Positions 1-7,004 of a DNA stretch of 49,014 bases are shown one piece after another (position 1 is the stretch's first letter; each line of letters starts with the position of its first letter). The notes under the pieces were generated by a model, which was not told the origin of the DNA, searched no databases, and saw nothing but the letters and a program-made list of their open reading frames with translations. Both the position numbers and the translations under genes were made by a program. Source of the stretch: Streptomyces sp. NRRL F-6131. Its GTDB lineage: Bacteria > Actinomycetota > Actinomycetes > Streptomycetales > Streptomycetaceae. The stretch is from positions 1 through 49,014 of the forward strand of contig JOHN01000058.1 of the NCBI GenBank assembly GCA_000719695.1. The letters run 5' to 3'.

Positions 1-1
1 C

Positions 2-412
2 CACTCCCCCGCCCTCCCGCTCCCGCCCCCGCTGCACCTCACCGAACCGCTCACCGCCCGCCCCGAGCGGGTCACCGTCCACGACATCGGCCGCCGCGAG
101 TGGCGCACCGAACTCTCCCCCGCCACCGACGGCACCCGCACCCACCCCGACGGCCTGGTCCGCTCCGAACAGACCGTCACCGCCTACCGCGTCCTCACCG
201 CCACCCCCCTCAGCGCCCAGGCCCGCACCGACCGCACCGTACGCCTCGAACGCCCCGCCATCGGCTGGGACACCACCGTCCACACCCGCACCGAAATCCG
301 CTGCGACGCCACCCACCTGATCGCCCGCACCCACCTCAGGGCGGAGGAGGCCGGCAACGCCGTCTTCACCAAGGAGTGGCACCACCGCATCCCGCGCGAC
401 GCGGCGACCTGA
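2..412 (+). CDS. CocE/NonD-family hydrolase, C-terminal part (cut by window edge)
   Basis: An open frame enters from the left edge and stops at TGA 410-412, leaving about 136 residues. The visible part resembles the C-terminal beta-sandwich of CocE/NonD or X-Pro dipeptidyl-peptidase-type serine hydrolases: a late segment reads like WDTTVHTRTEIRCDATH, followed by FTKEWHHRIPRD, the usual closing strand pair and IPRD ending of this family. The catalytic alpha/beta-hydrolase domain would lie outside the window, so substrate and activity cannot be judged. The family hydrolyses esters or amides. Codon use is typical high-GC. Family assignment rests on recalled family patterns, not on a search. Confidence 0.65.
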   Translation, partial: HSPALPLPPPLHLTEPLTARPERVTVHDIGRREWRTELSPATDGTRTHPDGLVRSEQTVTAYRVLTATPLSAQARTDRTVRLERPAIGWDTTVHTRTEIRCDATHLIARTHLRAEEAGNAVFTKEWHHRIPRDAAT

Positions 413-463
413 TCCACCCCCGCGCTCCGGCTCCGCCGGCGCGACGCCGGCGATCTCGCCCTG

Positions 464-811
464 ATGCGGGTCGACCAGCTGGAGCAGGACACCACCGTCG
501 TCGACTTCACCTCCCGCCTGCTCGGCGGGCTGGTTCGGACCGGCAACATCGCCGCCCTCCGGGCCGCCCTCCCCGAGGCGCTCCCCTGGGTGGCGTTCCT
601 CCCCGACGAGGACGTGGACGAGCTCATCTCCGAGCTGGTGGACGTCGCCCGCGGTGCGGTCGCCCTCGACAACCTCGCCCCGATCGCCCTGCTGCTCACC
701 CAGTGGCGCCACACCGCCGAGGTGCACGCCGACCCCGCCCTGCACGCCCTCCTGACCCGCGAGCCCGAGGGCGACCTCGGACCCGTGCCACGCCCCGGGG
801 AGCCCGAGTGA
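464..811 (+). CDS. Small acidic protein, possible antitoxin partner of the RelE-like gene
   Basis: A 115-residue acidic, mostly helical protein starting at ATG 464 and overlapping the next gene by four bases (GTGA at 808-811), the arrangement expected for translational coupling. I do not recognise a named domain. Its coupling to a RelE/ParE-like protein makes an antitoxin role the simplest inference. There is no clear Shine-Dalgarno before ATG 464. The frame stays open and coding-like for 17 codons upstream, back to the stop of the hydrolase gene at 412 (residues such as LRLRRRDAGDLAL), so an original N-terminal DNA-binding domain may have been lost, or a non-ATG start may be used. Confidence 0.6.
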   Translation: MRVDQLEQDTTVVDFTSRLLGGLVRTGNIAALRAALPEALPWVAFLPDEDVDELISELVDVARGAVALDNLAPIALLLTQWRHTAEVHADPALHALLTREPEGDLGPVPRPGEPE

Positions 812-1161
812 GCCCGAAGCGCGGCAACCGAGCCGCACCTCCTCCGATCGACGGCGAGTACGACCTCCGGTTCGCCAACTCCGCTGCTGCCGAAGGGTGG
901 GAGCTCCTCACACGCCACGCACCGACCGGCCTTCGCCGCGCCTACGACCGCATCCGGTCCACGCCCAGGGCGGCGGACGTTCCCGCACGGCAGCACCGGC
1001 TGAAGGGCAAACTCGCGACGGCGGGTTTCAAGGGACAGGATCTCGAGCGCCGGCAGTACGAGGTCACGGGCGGTGGACGCATCTGGTACCTGGTCGACAC
1101 GGCGGACCGGACCGTCCGGATCACTTACGCCGGCACCGGCCACCCCAAGGAGACCGACTGA
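808..1161 (+). CDS. RelE/ParE-like toxin of a type II toxin-antitoxin pair
   Basis: A 117-residue protein starting at GTG 808, overlapping the previous stop (GTGA). The C-terminal half has the pattern of RelE/ParE-fold toxins: a basic helix region with RQHRLKGKLA, then strands LERRQYEVTGGGRIWYLVD and RTVRITYAGTGHPK. These match a recurrent actinobacterial RelE-like family in which GRIWYLVD and AGTGHPK form the last strands. Family members are ribosome-dependent mRNA interferases or gyrase inhibitors, and which applies here cannot be told. Gene order antitoxin-toxin with overlap fits a standard TA operon. No catalytic residue assignment is attempted. Confidence 0.6.
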   Translation: MSPKRGNRAAPPPIDGEYDLRFANSAAAEGWELLTRHAPTGLRRAYDRIRSTPRAADVPARQHRLKGKLATAGFKGQDLERRQYEVTGGGRIWYLVDTADRTVRITYAGTGHPKETD

Positions 1162-1183
1162 CCTCAGAGCCCTCCCTCGCCCC

Positions 1184-2206
1184 TCACTCCACCAGGAGCA
1201 GGGCCGCGGTCAGGTTGTGCTCGGCGATCGCCCGCATCGCGGCGCGGTGCGGGAAGTCGCCGTCGAGGAGGCGCAGCGGGCCCGCGACGAGGGAGAGGCG
1301 CATCGCCAGGGCGTAGAGGTCCAGGCGGGGGCGGTCGAGGTCCTCGGTGCCGCCCAGGCTCGGGTAGTGCTCCCCGAAGCGGATCCGCAGGAAGGCGTGC
1401 TCCCACTCGGCGTCGAAGTGCATCAGGCCCTCGATGTCGATCAGCACCGGTTCGCCGGCGGCGTCCACCAGGACGTGGTCGGGGCCGAGTTCGCCGTGGA
1501 CGAGCCCGTAGCCGTGGCCGGGGCCGTCGCTGTGGCTGTCGCTGTCACTGTCGCTGTCGCGGGGTGCGACGGCCGCCGCGCGGGCGTGCAGACCGTCCGC
1601 CAGGCGCCCCCGGGCGGCCGCCATCCGCTCGTCCCGGCCGGCCGCCTCCGCGAGGTCGGCGAGCGCCCGGTCCAGCACCAGCTGCTGGGGCGAACTCCCC
1701 TTCGACACACCGCCGTTGTCCAGCAGCGCCAACTTCCCCCAGCCCTCGGCGCGGTGCTCGCCCAGCACCCGCAGGGTGTCCGCCAGCCGCGCCAGCACCG
1801 GCCGCGCGGCCGCCGGATCCCGCTCCAGCAGCGCCTCCAGGTTCTCCCCGCCCGCCCCGGTCACGTCCTCGACCACCGCGACGTCCACCGGGTGCCGGGT
1901 GCGGCTCCCGTCCAGCAGGTGCAGGTGCGGCGTCCGCACCCCGAGCGCGGCCAGCCGGCGGTGCGCCGCCTCGAAGAGCGCGAGGCCCGAGGCGTGCGCC
2001 AACGGGTCGGCGTCGTCCGCCGGGCGGTCCGCGCCCGGCCAGTGGTTCTCCGCCGTGCTCCACACGTACACGACGGCCGTCCCGCCGTCGTCGAACCGCA
2101 GCCGGTGGACACCCTTCTTGCTGCCCCCGCGCAACCGTTCGACCCCGGCCAGGCGCCGCCCCCGCCCGAACGCCGCCCGCGCCACCCCGTCGAAGTCGTC
2201 CGTCAT
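1184..2206 (-). CDS. Phosphotransferase-fold (APH-like) protein
   Basis: A 340-residue protein starting at ATG 2206, preceded by GGGGGA. The layout is kinase-like: an N-terminal lobe (GGSKKGVHRLRF, then VVYVW) and a C-lobe with HGELGPDHVLVD and VLIDIEGL, which correspond to the aminoglycoside-phosphotransferase motifs HGDxxxxN and D-[FW]-E. The usual catalytic Asp is Glu and the metal-binding Asn is His, so either this is a divergent subfamily or activity is altered. A run DSDSDSDSHSD (about 1515-1560, a GCTGTC-type hexamer repeat) sits just before the catalytic loop. It lies downstream of the membrane protein gene at 2272-3552, separated by a hairpin. Substrate is unknown; antibiotic resistance should not be assumed. 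Confidence 0.65.
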   Translation of the reverse strand: MTDDFDGVARAAFGRGRRLAGVERLRGGSKKGVHRLRFDDGGTAVVYVWSTAENHWPGADRPADDADPLAHASGLALFEAAHRRLAALGVRTPHLHLLDGSRTRHPVDVAVVEDVTGAGGENLEALLERDPAAARPVLARLADTLRVLGEHRAEGWGKLALLDNGGVSKGSSPQQLVLDRALADLAEAAGRDERMAAARGRLADGLHARAAAVAPRDSDSDSDSHSDGPGHGYGLVHGELGPDHVLVDAAGEPVLIDIEGLMHFDAEWEHAFLRIRFGEHYPSLGGTEDLDRPRLDLYALAMRLSLVAGPLRLLDGDFPHRAAMRAIAEHNLTAALLLVE

Positions 2207-2221
2207 CGTTTCCCCCGTGCC

Positions 2222-2255
2222 GTCCTGTCGCTCCCCCCGTGCGGAGCGACAGGAC
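2222..2255 (-). terminator. Strong stem-loop between two minus-strand genes
   Basis: Perfect 13-bp inverted repeat (2222-2234 with 2243-2255) and an 8-nt loop. It lies between the stop of the membrane protein gene (2272) and the start of the phosphotransferase (2206). It has no T tract, as is common for actinobacterial terminators, and could act as terminator or attenuator. Confidence 0.7.
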
Positions 2256-2271
2256 AGCATAGGGGCGGGCG

Positions 2272-3552
2272 TCACTTCCGCCAGTCGGGCGCCGTGACCA
2301 CGGCCCTGAGCTGCTCGACCGACAGCGCGGGCTGACCGGGCCGGTAGTCGTAGCCGTTGTCGCCGTTCCACTCGTTGAGCAGGACGCTCCGGCCGTCCGG
2401 GTAGTACACCTTGGCCGTCCAGTGCAGCAGCGGGTTGACGGCCGACTTGCCGTTGCCGAACTGGTTGAGCACGAGGAGCGAGCCGTCGGGCAGCTTCTCG
2501 TGGACCTCCAGGGGCGTCGGTGTCCGGTTCTCCTCGGCGTCCTTCTTGTCGCTCAGTCCGCGGGCTCCGGCCGGTTCGGCGAAGATCGAGATCATGCTGG
2601 TGCGCCCCTCGAACTCGACCTTCAGCGCGGTGTGCTGCTCGTCCGCGCCGGATGTGCGCGCACCCTGCGGGAGCAGCCCGGTGAGCGTCGCGAGCAGCAC
2701 GGCCGGCGGCGGGACGGTCGCGCCCGTCGTCGGCGCGGCGGCGGCCGTCGGCTGCGCGCCCGGCTTCGGTGCCCCGGGGTTCGCCGGGAGCGCGGCGACG
2801 ACCCGCGCCCAGGCCGGGGCGGTCACCAGCGAGGCGAGCAGCTCGGAGTCCAGCGGAGGCGTCTCCCGGGTGGGAGCGGCCGGCTGCCCGTTGTACTCGA
2901 TGACGCGGATCACCGTGCCGTCCGGCGTGGCCCACGTCCCCCGCCACTCGCGGGCGCCCGGGTCGTCCCGGCCGTGCAGTTTGTCGATCACCAGCACCGA
3001 ACCGTCCGGCCTGACGGTGCGCTCGCAGGAGTCCTGCGGCGTGTTGAACGGGTCCATGCAGACGGCAGCCTCCTCGGGCTTCCCCGCGCCGCGTTCCACG
3101 TCGTACCTGAGCAGCGCGGCACCCTTGCCGTCGTCGAACCTGAGCATGCCGACGGTCCTGTGCTTGTTCCCCGCCGGGCCCGGGATGCCGGGTGTCTCCG
3201 CCATCACCGTGGTCACCGAGCCGGGCGGCAGCAGGGAGCTCGCCAGCTCCGCCACCTCCTCGGAGGTCATCGGCTGCACCGGCTCCGCCGCGGCCGGGCC
3301 GACGAGTCCCGCCCCCGGGTCGGCGAACACCCCCACGCCCCCGGCGGCCAGCACGGCCGCCGCCGCGACACCGGCCACCGCGGCCCGTCGGCGGTTGCGC
3401 CGCCGGCGTCCGCGCCGCTCAGCACCGGCGGCCAGGGTGAACAGCGCCGATTCCGGCGCGAGGGCCGCCGCCCCGCGCAGGGCCCGGGCGAACTCGCCCT
3501 CGAATCCGGCCCCTGCCCCGAAGTGATTCTCGAAGTCGTCCTCAACCGACAT
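2272..3552 (-). CDS. Membrane-anchored partner of the SigE-family sigma factor
   Basis: A 426-residue protein starting at ATG 3552, overlapping the 3' end of the sigma gene by 11 bases, so the two are probably translationally coupled. The N-terminus is cytoplasmic; a basic stretch (RRGRRRRNRRR) precedes one transmembrane helix near residues 58-80, followed by a long extracytoplasmic part containing two related segments, each with a VLxxxxG..DG and YYPDG/EWNG-like strand pattern, separated by an Ala/Pro/Thr linker. The context and topology match the sensor or anti-sigma-like proteins commonly encoded after SigE-family ECF sigma genes in Streptomyces. No ZAS zinc motif is visible, so direct anti-sigma function is inference. 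Confidence 0.7.
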   Translation of the reverse strand: MSVEDDFENHFGAGAGFEGEFARALRGAAALAPESALFTLAAGAERRGRRRRNRRRAAVAGVAAAAVLAAGGVGVFADPGAGLVGPAAAEPVQPMTSEEVAELASSLLPPGSVTTVMAETPGIPGPAGNKHRTVGMLRFDDGKGAALLRYDVERGAGKPEEAAVCMDPFNTPQDSCERTVRPDGSVLVIDKLHGRDDPGAREWRGTWATPDGTVIRVIEYNGQPAAPTRETPPLDSELLASLVTAPAWARVVAALPANPGAPKPGAQPTAAAAPTTGATVPPPAVLLATLTGLLPQGARTSGADEQHTALKVEFEGRTSMISIFAEPAGARGLSDKKDAEENRTPTPLEVHEKLPDGSLLVLNQFGNGKSAVNPLLHWTAKVYYPDGRSVLLNEWNGDNGYDYRPGQPALSVEQLRAVVTAPDWRK

Positions 3553-4093
3553 GACGCAGCACCTCCTGGTCCGTGAACGCCGCCCCCAACTTGTCCCGCA
3601 TCCGGGCCAGCGCCCGGCTGCTGCGCGAGCGGACGGCGACACTGCTCAGCCGCATCGCCGCCGCCGTCTCCTCCACACTGCGGTCCTCCCAGAAACGGAG
3701 CACCAGCACCGCCCGGTCCTGCGCCGACAGCTCGCCGAGCGCCCGCAGCAGGGTGAGCCGGAGGGCGGGGTCGGGGTCGGCGACCGCGATGTCCGGAAGG
3801 ACGTCGGTGACCCGCTCGCTGCTGCTGCGCCGGCGGCGGTGCGAGAGGAAGGTGTTCACCAGCACGACCTGCACGTAGCCGTTGGGATTGTCGAGGCGCG
3901 AGATGCGACGCCACTTCACGAAGACGCGGCCGAGCGCCTCCTGGACCAGGTCCTCGGCGAGGTGCGCGTCACCGCCGGTGAGGAGGAACGCCGTCCGCAA
4001 CAGTCGACGCCCCCGCGACGCCACGAAGGCCGGAAAGTCGGGCGGCGTCCCCGGCTCGTCCGCCAGTGCCTCCGCCCCCTGTATGTGTTCCAT
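3542..4093 (-). CDS. SigE-family ECF RNA polymerase sigma factor
   Basis: A 183-residue protein starting at ATG 4093. Sigma region 2 is seen as LLRTAFLLTGGDAHLAEDLVQEALGRVFVKW, and region 4 as LSAQDRAVLVLRFWEDRSVEETAAAM followed by a helix-turn-helix VRSRSSRALARMR. Length and motifs are those of the actinobacterial SigE-family of ECF sigma factors. It directs transcription of a small regulon in response to a signal sensed by its co-encoded membrane partner, which overlaps its 3' end. Its own promoter should lie in 4094-4188; I could not assign -35/-10 elements. Confidence 0.88.
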   Translation of the reverse strand: MEHIQGAEALADEPGTPPDFPAFVASRGRRLLRTAFLLTGGDAHLAEDLVQEALGRVFVKWRRISRLDNPNGYVQVVLVNTFLSHRRRRSSSERVTDVLPDIAVADPDPALRLTLLRALGELSAQDRAVLVLRFWEDRSVEETAAAMRLSSVAVRSRSSRALARMRDKLGAAFTDQEVLRHVG

Positions 4094-4188
4094 GCCCTAC
4101 TAACGCGCTCATGCGGTGGTGTTGTGGCACCGGGTTCTCGGCGGTCGATCATCGCACGGGGATCCGGTGCCCACACGGAGGGCCTGCT

Positions 4189-4314
4189 TCAGTCCGACGA
4201 CCCGTCGTCCTCCGGACTTCCGGGCATCCGCAGCGCGATGACGACGCCGAGGGCGACGGTCGCGAGGGCGAGCAGCGCGAGGAAGGCGAGGGCGAGTCCG
4301 ACGAGGAGCTTCAC
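4189..4314 (-). CDS. Very small single-pass membrane protein
   Basis: A 41-residue frame from GTG 4314, seven bases after the stop of the HATPase gene. It begins KLLVGLALAFLALLALATVALGVVIAL, a clear transmembrane helix, and ends in an acidic tail EDDGSSD. The tight spacing suggests co-transcription with the HATPase protein. There is no convincing Shine-Dalgarno, so it may depend on coupling. Function unknown. Confidence 0.55.
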   Translation of the reverse strand: MKLLVGLALAFLALLALATVALGVVIALRMPGSPEDDGSSD

Positions 4315-4321
4315 CGGCGGA

Positions 4322-4690
4322 TCACGCGGCGGAGTCCAGCTCGAACCAGACGGACTTGCCGGCCGTCCGCGCGTCGGCCCCGAAGCGGTCGGTGAGCGAA
4401 CGGACGAGGTGCAGCCCGCGCCCCGAGAGCGCGTAGGGCCCGTCCGCCGCTCTCTGCTCGGGCAGCTTCGGACAGCCGTCCGCGACCGACACCCGGAGCA
4501 CCCCCTCCAGGAGCACGACGACCACCATCGGCGCCGGCGACCCCCCGTGCTTCCAGGCGTTGACGAACAACTCGCACAACGCCAACTCGGCGTCGCAGAC
4601 CGCACCGTCACGCCACCCGGCGCGCACGAGCACCGCACGCAACTCCTCACGCGCAACCGACCAGTCCGGGGGCAGTCCAAGGGCAGACAT
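4322..4690 (-). CDS. HATPase_c_2 small ATP-binding protein (anti-sigma/regulatory kinase type)
   Basis: A 122-residue protein from ATG 4690, essentially a stand-alone GHKL ATPase domain. The N-box is LCELFVNAWKHGG and the G1 box is LSGRGLHLVRSLTDRFGAD, ending in the strand SVWFEL. Such proteins in streptomycetes resemble SpoIIAB/RsbW anti-sigma kinases, and many sit beside WhiJ-like HTH and DUF397 genes (abaA-like clusters). Here it is divergent from exactly such a pair at 4988-6057. It probably binds ATP and regulates a protein partner in the cytoplasm; the partner is not known. Confidence 0.8.
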   Translation of the reverse strand: MSALGLPPDWSVAREELRAVLVRAGWRDGAVCDAELALCELFVNAWKHGGSPAPMVVVVLLEGVLRVSVADGCPKLPEQRAADGPYALSGRGLHLVRSLTDRFGADARTAGKSVWFELDSAA

Positions 4691-4875
4691 ACGGAGACCT
4701 CCGCAGGTGAGATGAGTGAGTCATTCGATGCAATCGCTCCTTCAGACATGAAATCGAAGCGATGGAATGACGAAAGGTCATGAACTACGGCCGCACTCGA
4801 TCACTCAGTGCATCCAGTTCACTACTCACAGCATGACGCCACCCGCCGCCGCCGTGCAACTCAATCTTCCAAAAC

Positions 4876-4887
4876 TGCAAAATTGCA
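4876..4887. promoter_or_regulatory. Palindrome TGCAAAATTGCA, candidate operator
   Basis: A perfect 12-bp inverted repeat (TGCAA-AA-TTGCA) in a locally AT-rich stretch about 100 bases upstream of the HTH-DUF5753 gene, in the 297-bp region shared with the divergent HATPase gene. It stands out against the surrounding GC. An autoregulatory operator for the HTH protein is inference. Confidence 0.4.
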
Positions 4888-4987
4888 TATCGAACCTGAA
4901 TTCGGTGCTGTCCGAAGGCACTTGCCGGTAGCGAACGCCACCCGCGCCCGGGCAGACTGGGTCATCCACACAGGGGAGGGCGACTGC

Positions 4988-5836
4988 ATGGCGGTATCAA
5001 CTGTTCGTCGGCGCCGGCTCGGCGAGGAGCTGCGCAGGCTGCGCGAGCAGAAGAAGATCACTGCCGAGGCCGCAGCCGAGGCCACCGGCATGAGCCAGCC
5101 CAAGCTCAACCGGATAGAGAACGCGCGCACCGCCGCGAAGATCGAGGACGTCCACCGACTCCTCGACTTCTACGGCTGCGACGACGACGAGTTCCGGGCC
5201 GGCCTCATCGCCATCACCAAGGACGGCAGCAAGCGTGGCTGGTGGCTGAGCTACCGCGACGTCATCAACGTGACCGCCAAAGACCTGATCACCCTGGAGA
5301 CCGACTCCTCCACCTTCAGGACGTACGAGCCGGCGTTCATCCCGGGCCTGTTCCAGACACCGGAGTACGCGCGGATCGTCATCGAACGCCTGCGGTCCCG
5401 CATGGGCGGAACAGTCGACGACCTGGTTCAGGTCCGCATGGCACGCCAGTCGATCCTCACCCGACCCAATCCCGTCGAAGTCTGGGCCGTGATCCATGAA
5501 GCCGCCCTCCGTGCGAACGCGAACCGACCGGACATCATGGGCCCGCAATTGGACAGACTGCTGGCCCTCAACCGCCTCGGCAACGTCAACATCCAGGTCA
5601 TGCCGATCGGCGCCGCCGTCCATCCCGGCATGGGCGGCGCATTCGCCCTGATCGGATTCTCCCCTCGCCGGGACCTCGACGTCGTCTTCGTCGAGGGCCT
5701 CATGAGCACCTTGTGGGTCGACGATCCGACCGACGTCGAGCGGTACCGGGCACGCTTCACCGAGATCACAGCCGAGGCGCTGACCATCGATGCCTCGATC
5801 GACTTCATCGCTGCACAGAGAGAAACACTCAAGTGA
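4988..5836 (+). CDS. XRE-family HTH regulator with DUF5753 domain (WhiJ-like)
   Basis: A 282-residue protein. ATG 4988 is chosen because GGGGAGGG precedes it at good spacing and the HTH begins immediately: LGEELRRLREQKKITAEAAAEATGMSQPKLNRIENAR (about residues 12-48). The remainder is the DUF5753 ligand/partner domain, with RTYEPAFIPGLFQTPEYAR and MRQSIL-type segments and the typical FVEGL...W..D ending. The gene overlaps the downstream DUF397 gene by four bases (GTGA). In Streptomyces, such HTH/DUF397 pairs act as developmental or antibiotic-production regulators (WhiJ, AbaA-like clusters), the DUF397 protein modulating the HTH protein. Confidence 0.88.
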   Translation: MAVSTVRRRRLGEELRRLREQKKITAEAAAEATGMSQPKLNRIENARTAAKIEDVHRLLDFYGCDDDEFRAGLIAITKDGSKRGWWLSYRDVINVTAKDLITLETDSSTFRTYEPAFIPGLFQTPEYARIVIERLRSRMGGTVDDLVQVRMARQSILTRPNPVEVWAVIHEAALRANANRPDIMGPQLDRLLALNRLGNVNIQVMPIGAAVHPGMGGAFALIGFSPRRDLDVVFVEGLMSTLWVDDPTDVERYRARFTEITAEALTIDASIDFIAAQRETLK

Positions 5837-6057
5837 CCCACCATCCTGACGCAACCGCCACCGGCTTCGGCTTCGTGAAGTCGAGCTACAGCGGCGGTGA
5901 CGAGAACTGCGTCGAGCTCGCACTCGAACTCGACGACCAGGTCGCGGTTCGTGACAGCAAGAACCCGTCAGGGCCTGCCCTCTCCTTCACCCGCGCCGCC
6001 CACACCACGTTCATCACCGCCGTCTCCAACGGTGAGTTCGACTTCGACCTGCTCTGA
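5833..6057 (+). CDS. DUF397-domain small protein
   Basis: A 74-residue protein starting at GTG 5833, overlapping the HTH gene stop (GTGA). It has the DUF397 signature: FVKSSYSGGDENCVELA, then VAVRDSKNPSGPALSF and a terminal FITAVSNGEFD. These small acidic proteins are the usual partners of WhiJ-like HTH-DUF5753 regulators, and the translational coupling fits a 1:1 complex. No enzymatic motif is present. Confidence 0.9.
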   Translation: MTHHPDATATGFGFVKSSYSGGDENCVELALELDDQVAVRDSKNPSGPALSFTRAAHTTFITAVSNGEFDFDLL

Positions 6058-6127
6058 TTGCCGCTCTCACCGGCCCGGCCCACCTCACTGGTGCGCCGGG
6101 CCGCCGTTCTTCCGCCGAAAGGACTTC

Positions 6128-6970
6128 ATGAACTCCCCCGGCTCCCCCGACTCCCCCGACCCCATCGACAGGACACGCGGCCAGGTGTTCGGCGGAGTCG
6201 CCGAGATGTACGACGCGGCCCGCCCCGGATACCCGGACACCCTCGTCTCCGCCGTCCTGGACTACGCCGCCCTCGGCGACCGCCCGGCCCTCGAAGTCGG
6301 AGCCGGCACGGGCAAGGCGACCGTCCCGTTCGCCACCGCGCTCCGCACGCCGCTCGTGTGCGTCGAGCCCGATGCCCGGATGGCGGAGGTCCTGCGTCGC
6401 AACACCGCGCCGCACCCGCACGTCCGCGTCGAGGTGAGCCCCTTCGAGGACTGGCAGCCCGGCGACATCCGGTTCGGCCTCGTCCTCGCCGCGACCTCCT
6501 GGCACTGGATCGACCCGAACCGGCGCTGGGACCTCGCCCACCGGGCCCTCGCCCCGGGCGGGGCGCTCGCCCTCTTCTGGAACCCGATGGGCGTCCGCGA
6601 CCCCGGGCTCCACGCCGCCCTCGCCGAAGTCGACCGCCGCCACGGACTCACCCACACACCCCACGCCGTCCTCGCCTCCTCCTACGGCGACACCCCGGGA
6701 CACTGGCCGGACATGCTCGGCCACTGGCCGGCCCTCGACTGCGCGCAGGACGACCGCTTCACCGACCTCCGTTCCCTCCGCTTCCGCGAGGAGGGTTACT
6801 ACGGGACCGACGACTACCTCGCCTACCTCGCCTCCCTCTCCATGTACGTGTCCCTCAGCGCCGACCACCGCACCCGCGCCCTCACCGACACCGCCACCGT
6901 CCTCGACTCGCACGGCGCCCACATCCACGTCGACCGCCTCCACGACCTCTTCCTCACCCGCCGCCACTGA
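6128..6970 (+). CDS. Class I SAM-dependent methyltransferase
   Basis: A 280-residue protein starting at ATG 6128 with AAAGGA upstream. The Rossmann motif I is ALEVGAGTGKATVPFA (about residues 54-69), followed by an acidic motif II at VCVEPDARM, and LVLAATSWHWIDPNRRW and LAPGGALALFWNP as post-motifs. This is the Methyltransf_11/25 type related to UbiE/trans-aconitate methyltransferases; the substrate is not evident. An N-terminal Ser/Pro/Asp stretch is low-complexity. It is not in an operon with CRISPR genes; the array's leader-distal end begins 35 bases after its stop. Confidence 0.85.
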   Translation: MNSPGSPDSPDPIDRTRGQVFGGVAEMYDAARPGYPDTLVSAVLDYAALGDRPALEVGAGTGKATVPFATALRTPLVCVEPDARMAEVLRRNTAPHPHVRVEVSPFEDWQPGDIRFGLVLAATSWHWIDPNRRWDLAHRALAPGGALALFWNPMGVRDPGLHAALAEVDRRHGLTHTPHAVLASSYGDTPGHWPDMLGHWPALDCAQDDRFTDLRSLRFREEGYYGTDDYLAYLASLSMYVSLSADHRTRALTDTATVLDSHGAHIHVDRLHDLFLTRRH

Positions 6971-7004
6971 CCCCCACGCACTGCATCGAGCAACGCACCC
7001 AGCT

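Noticed and set aside
1184..2206. Aminoglycoside resistance gene
   Set aside because: The kinase motifs are altered and the protein resembles a general phosphotransferase subfamily; resistance is not supported.
6965..6993. A further degenerate repeat at the end of the methyltransferase gene (CCCCCACGCACTGCATCGAGCAA)
   Set aside because: The spacing to the next unit is too short and the match too weak; it overlaps the stop codon of a real gene.
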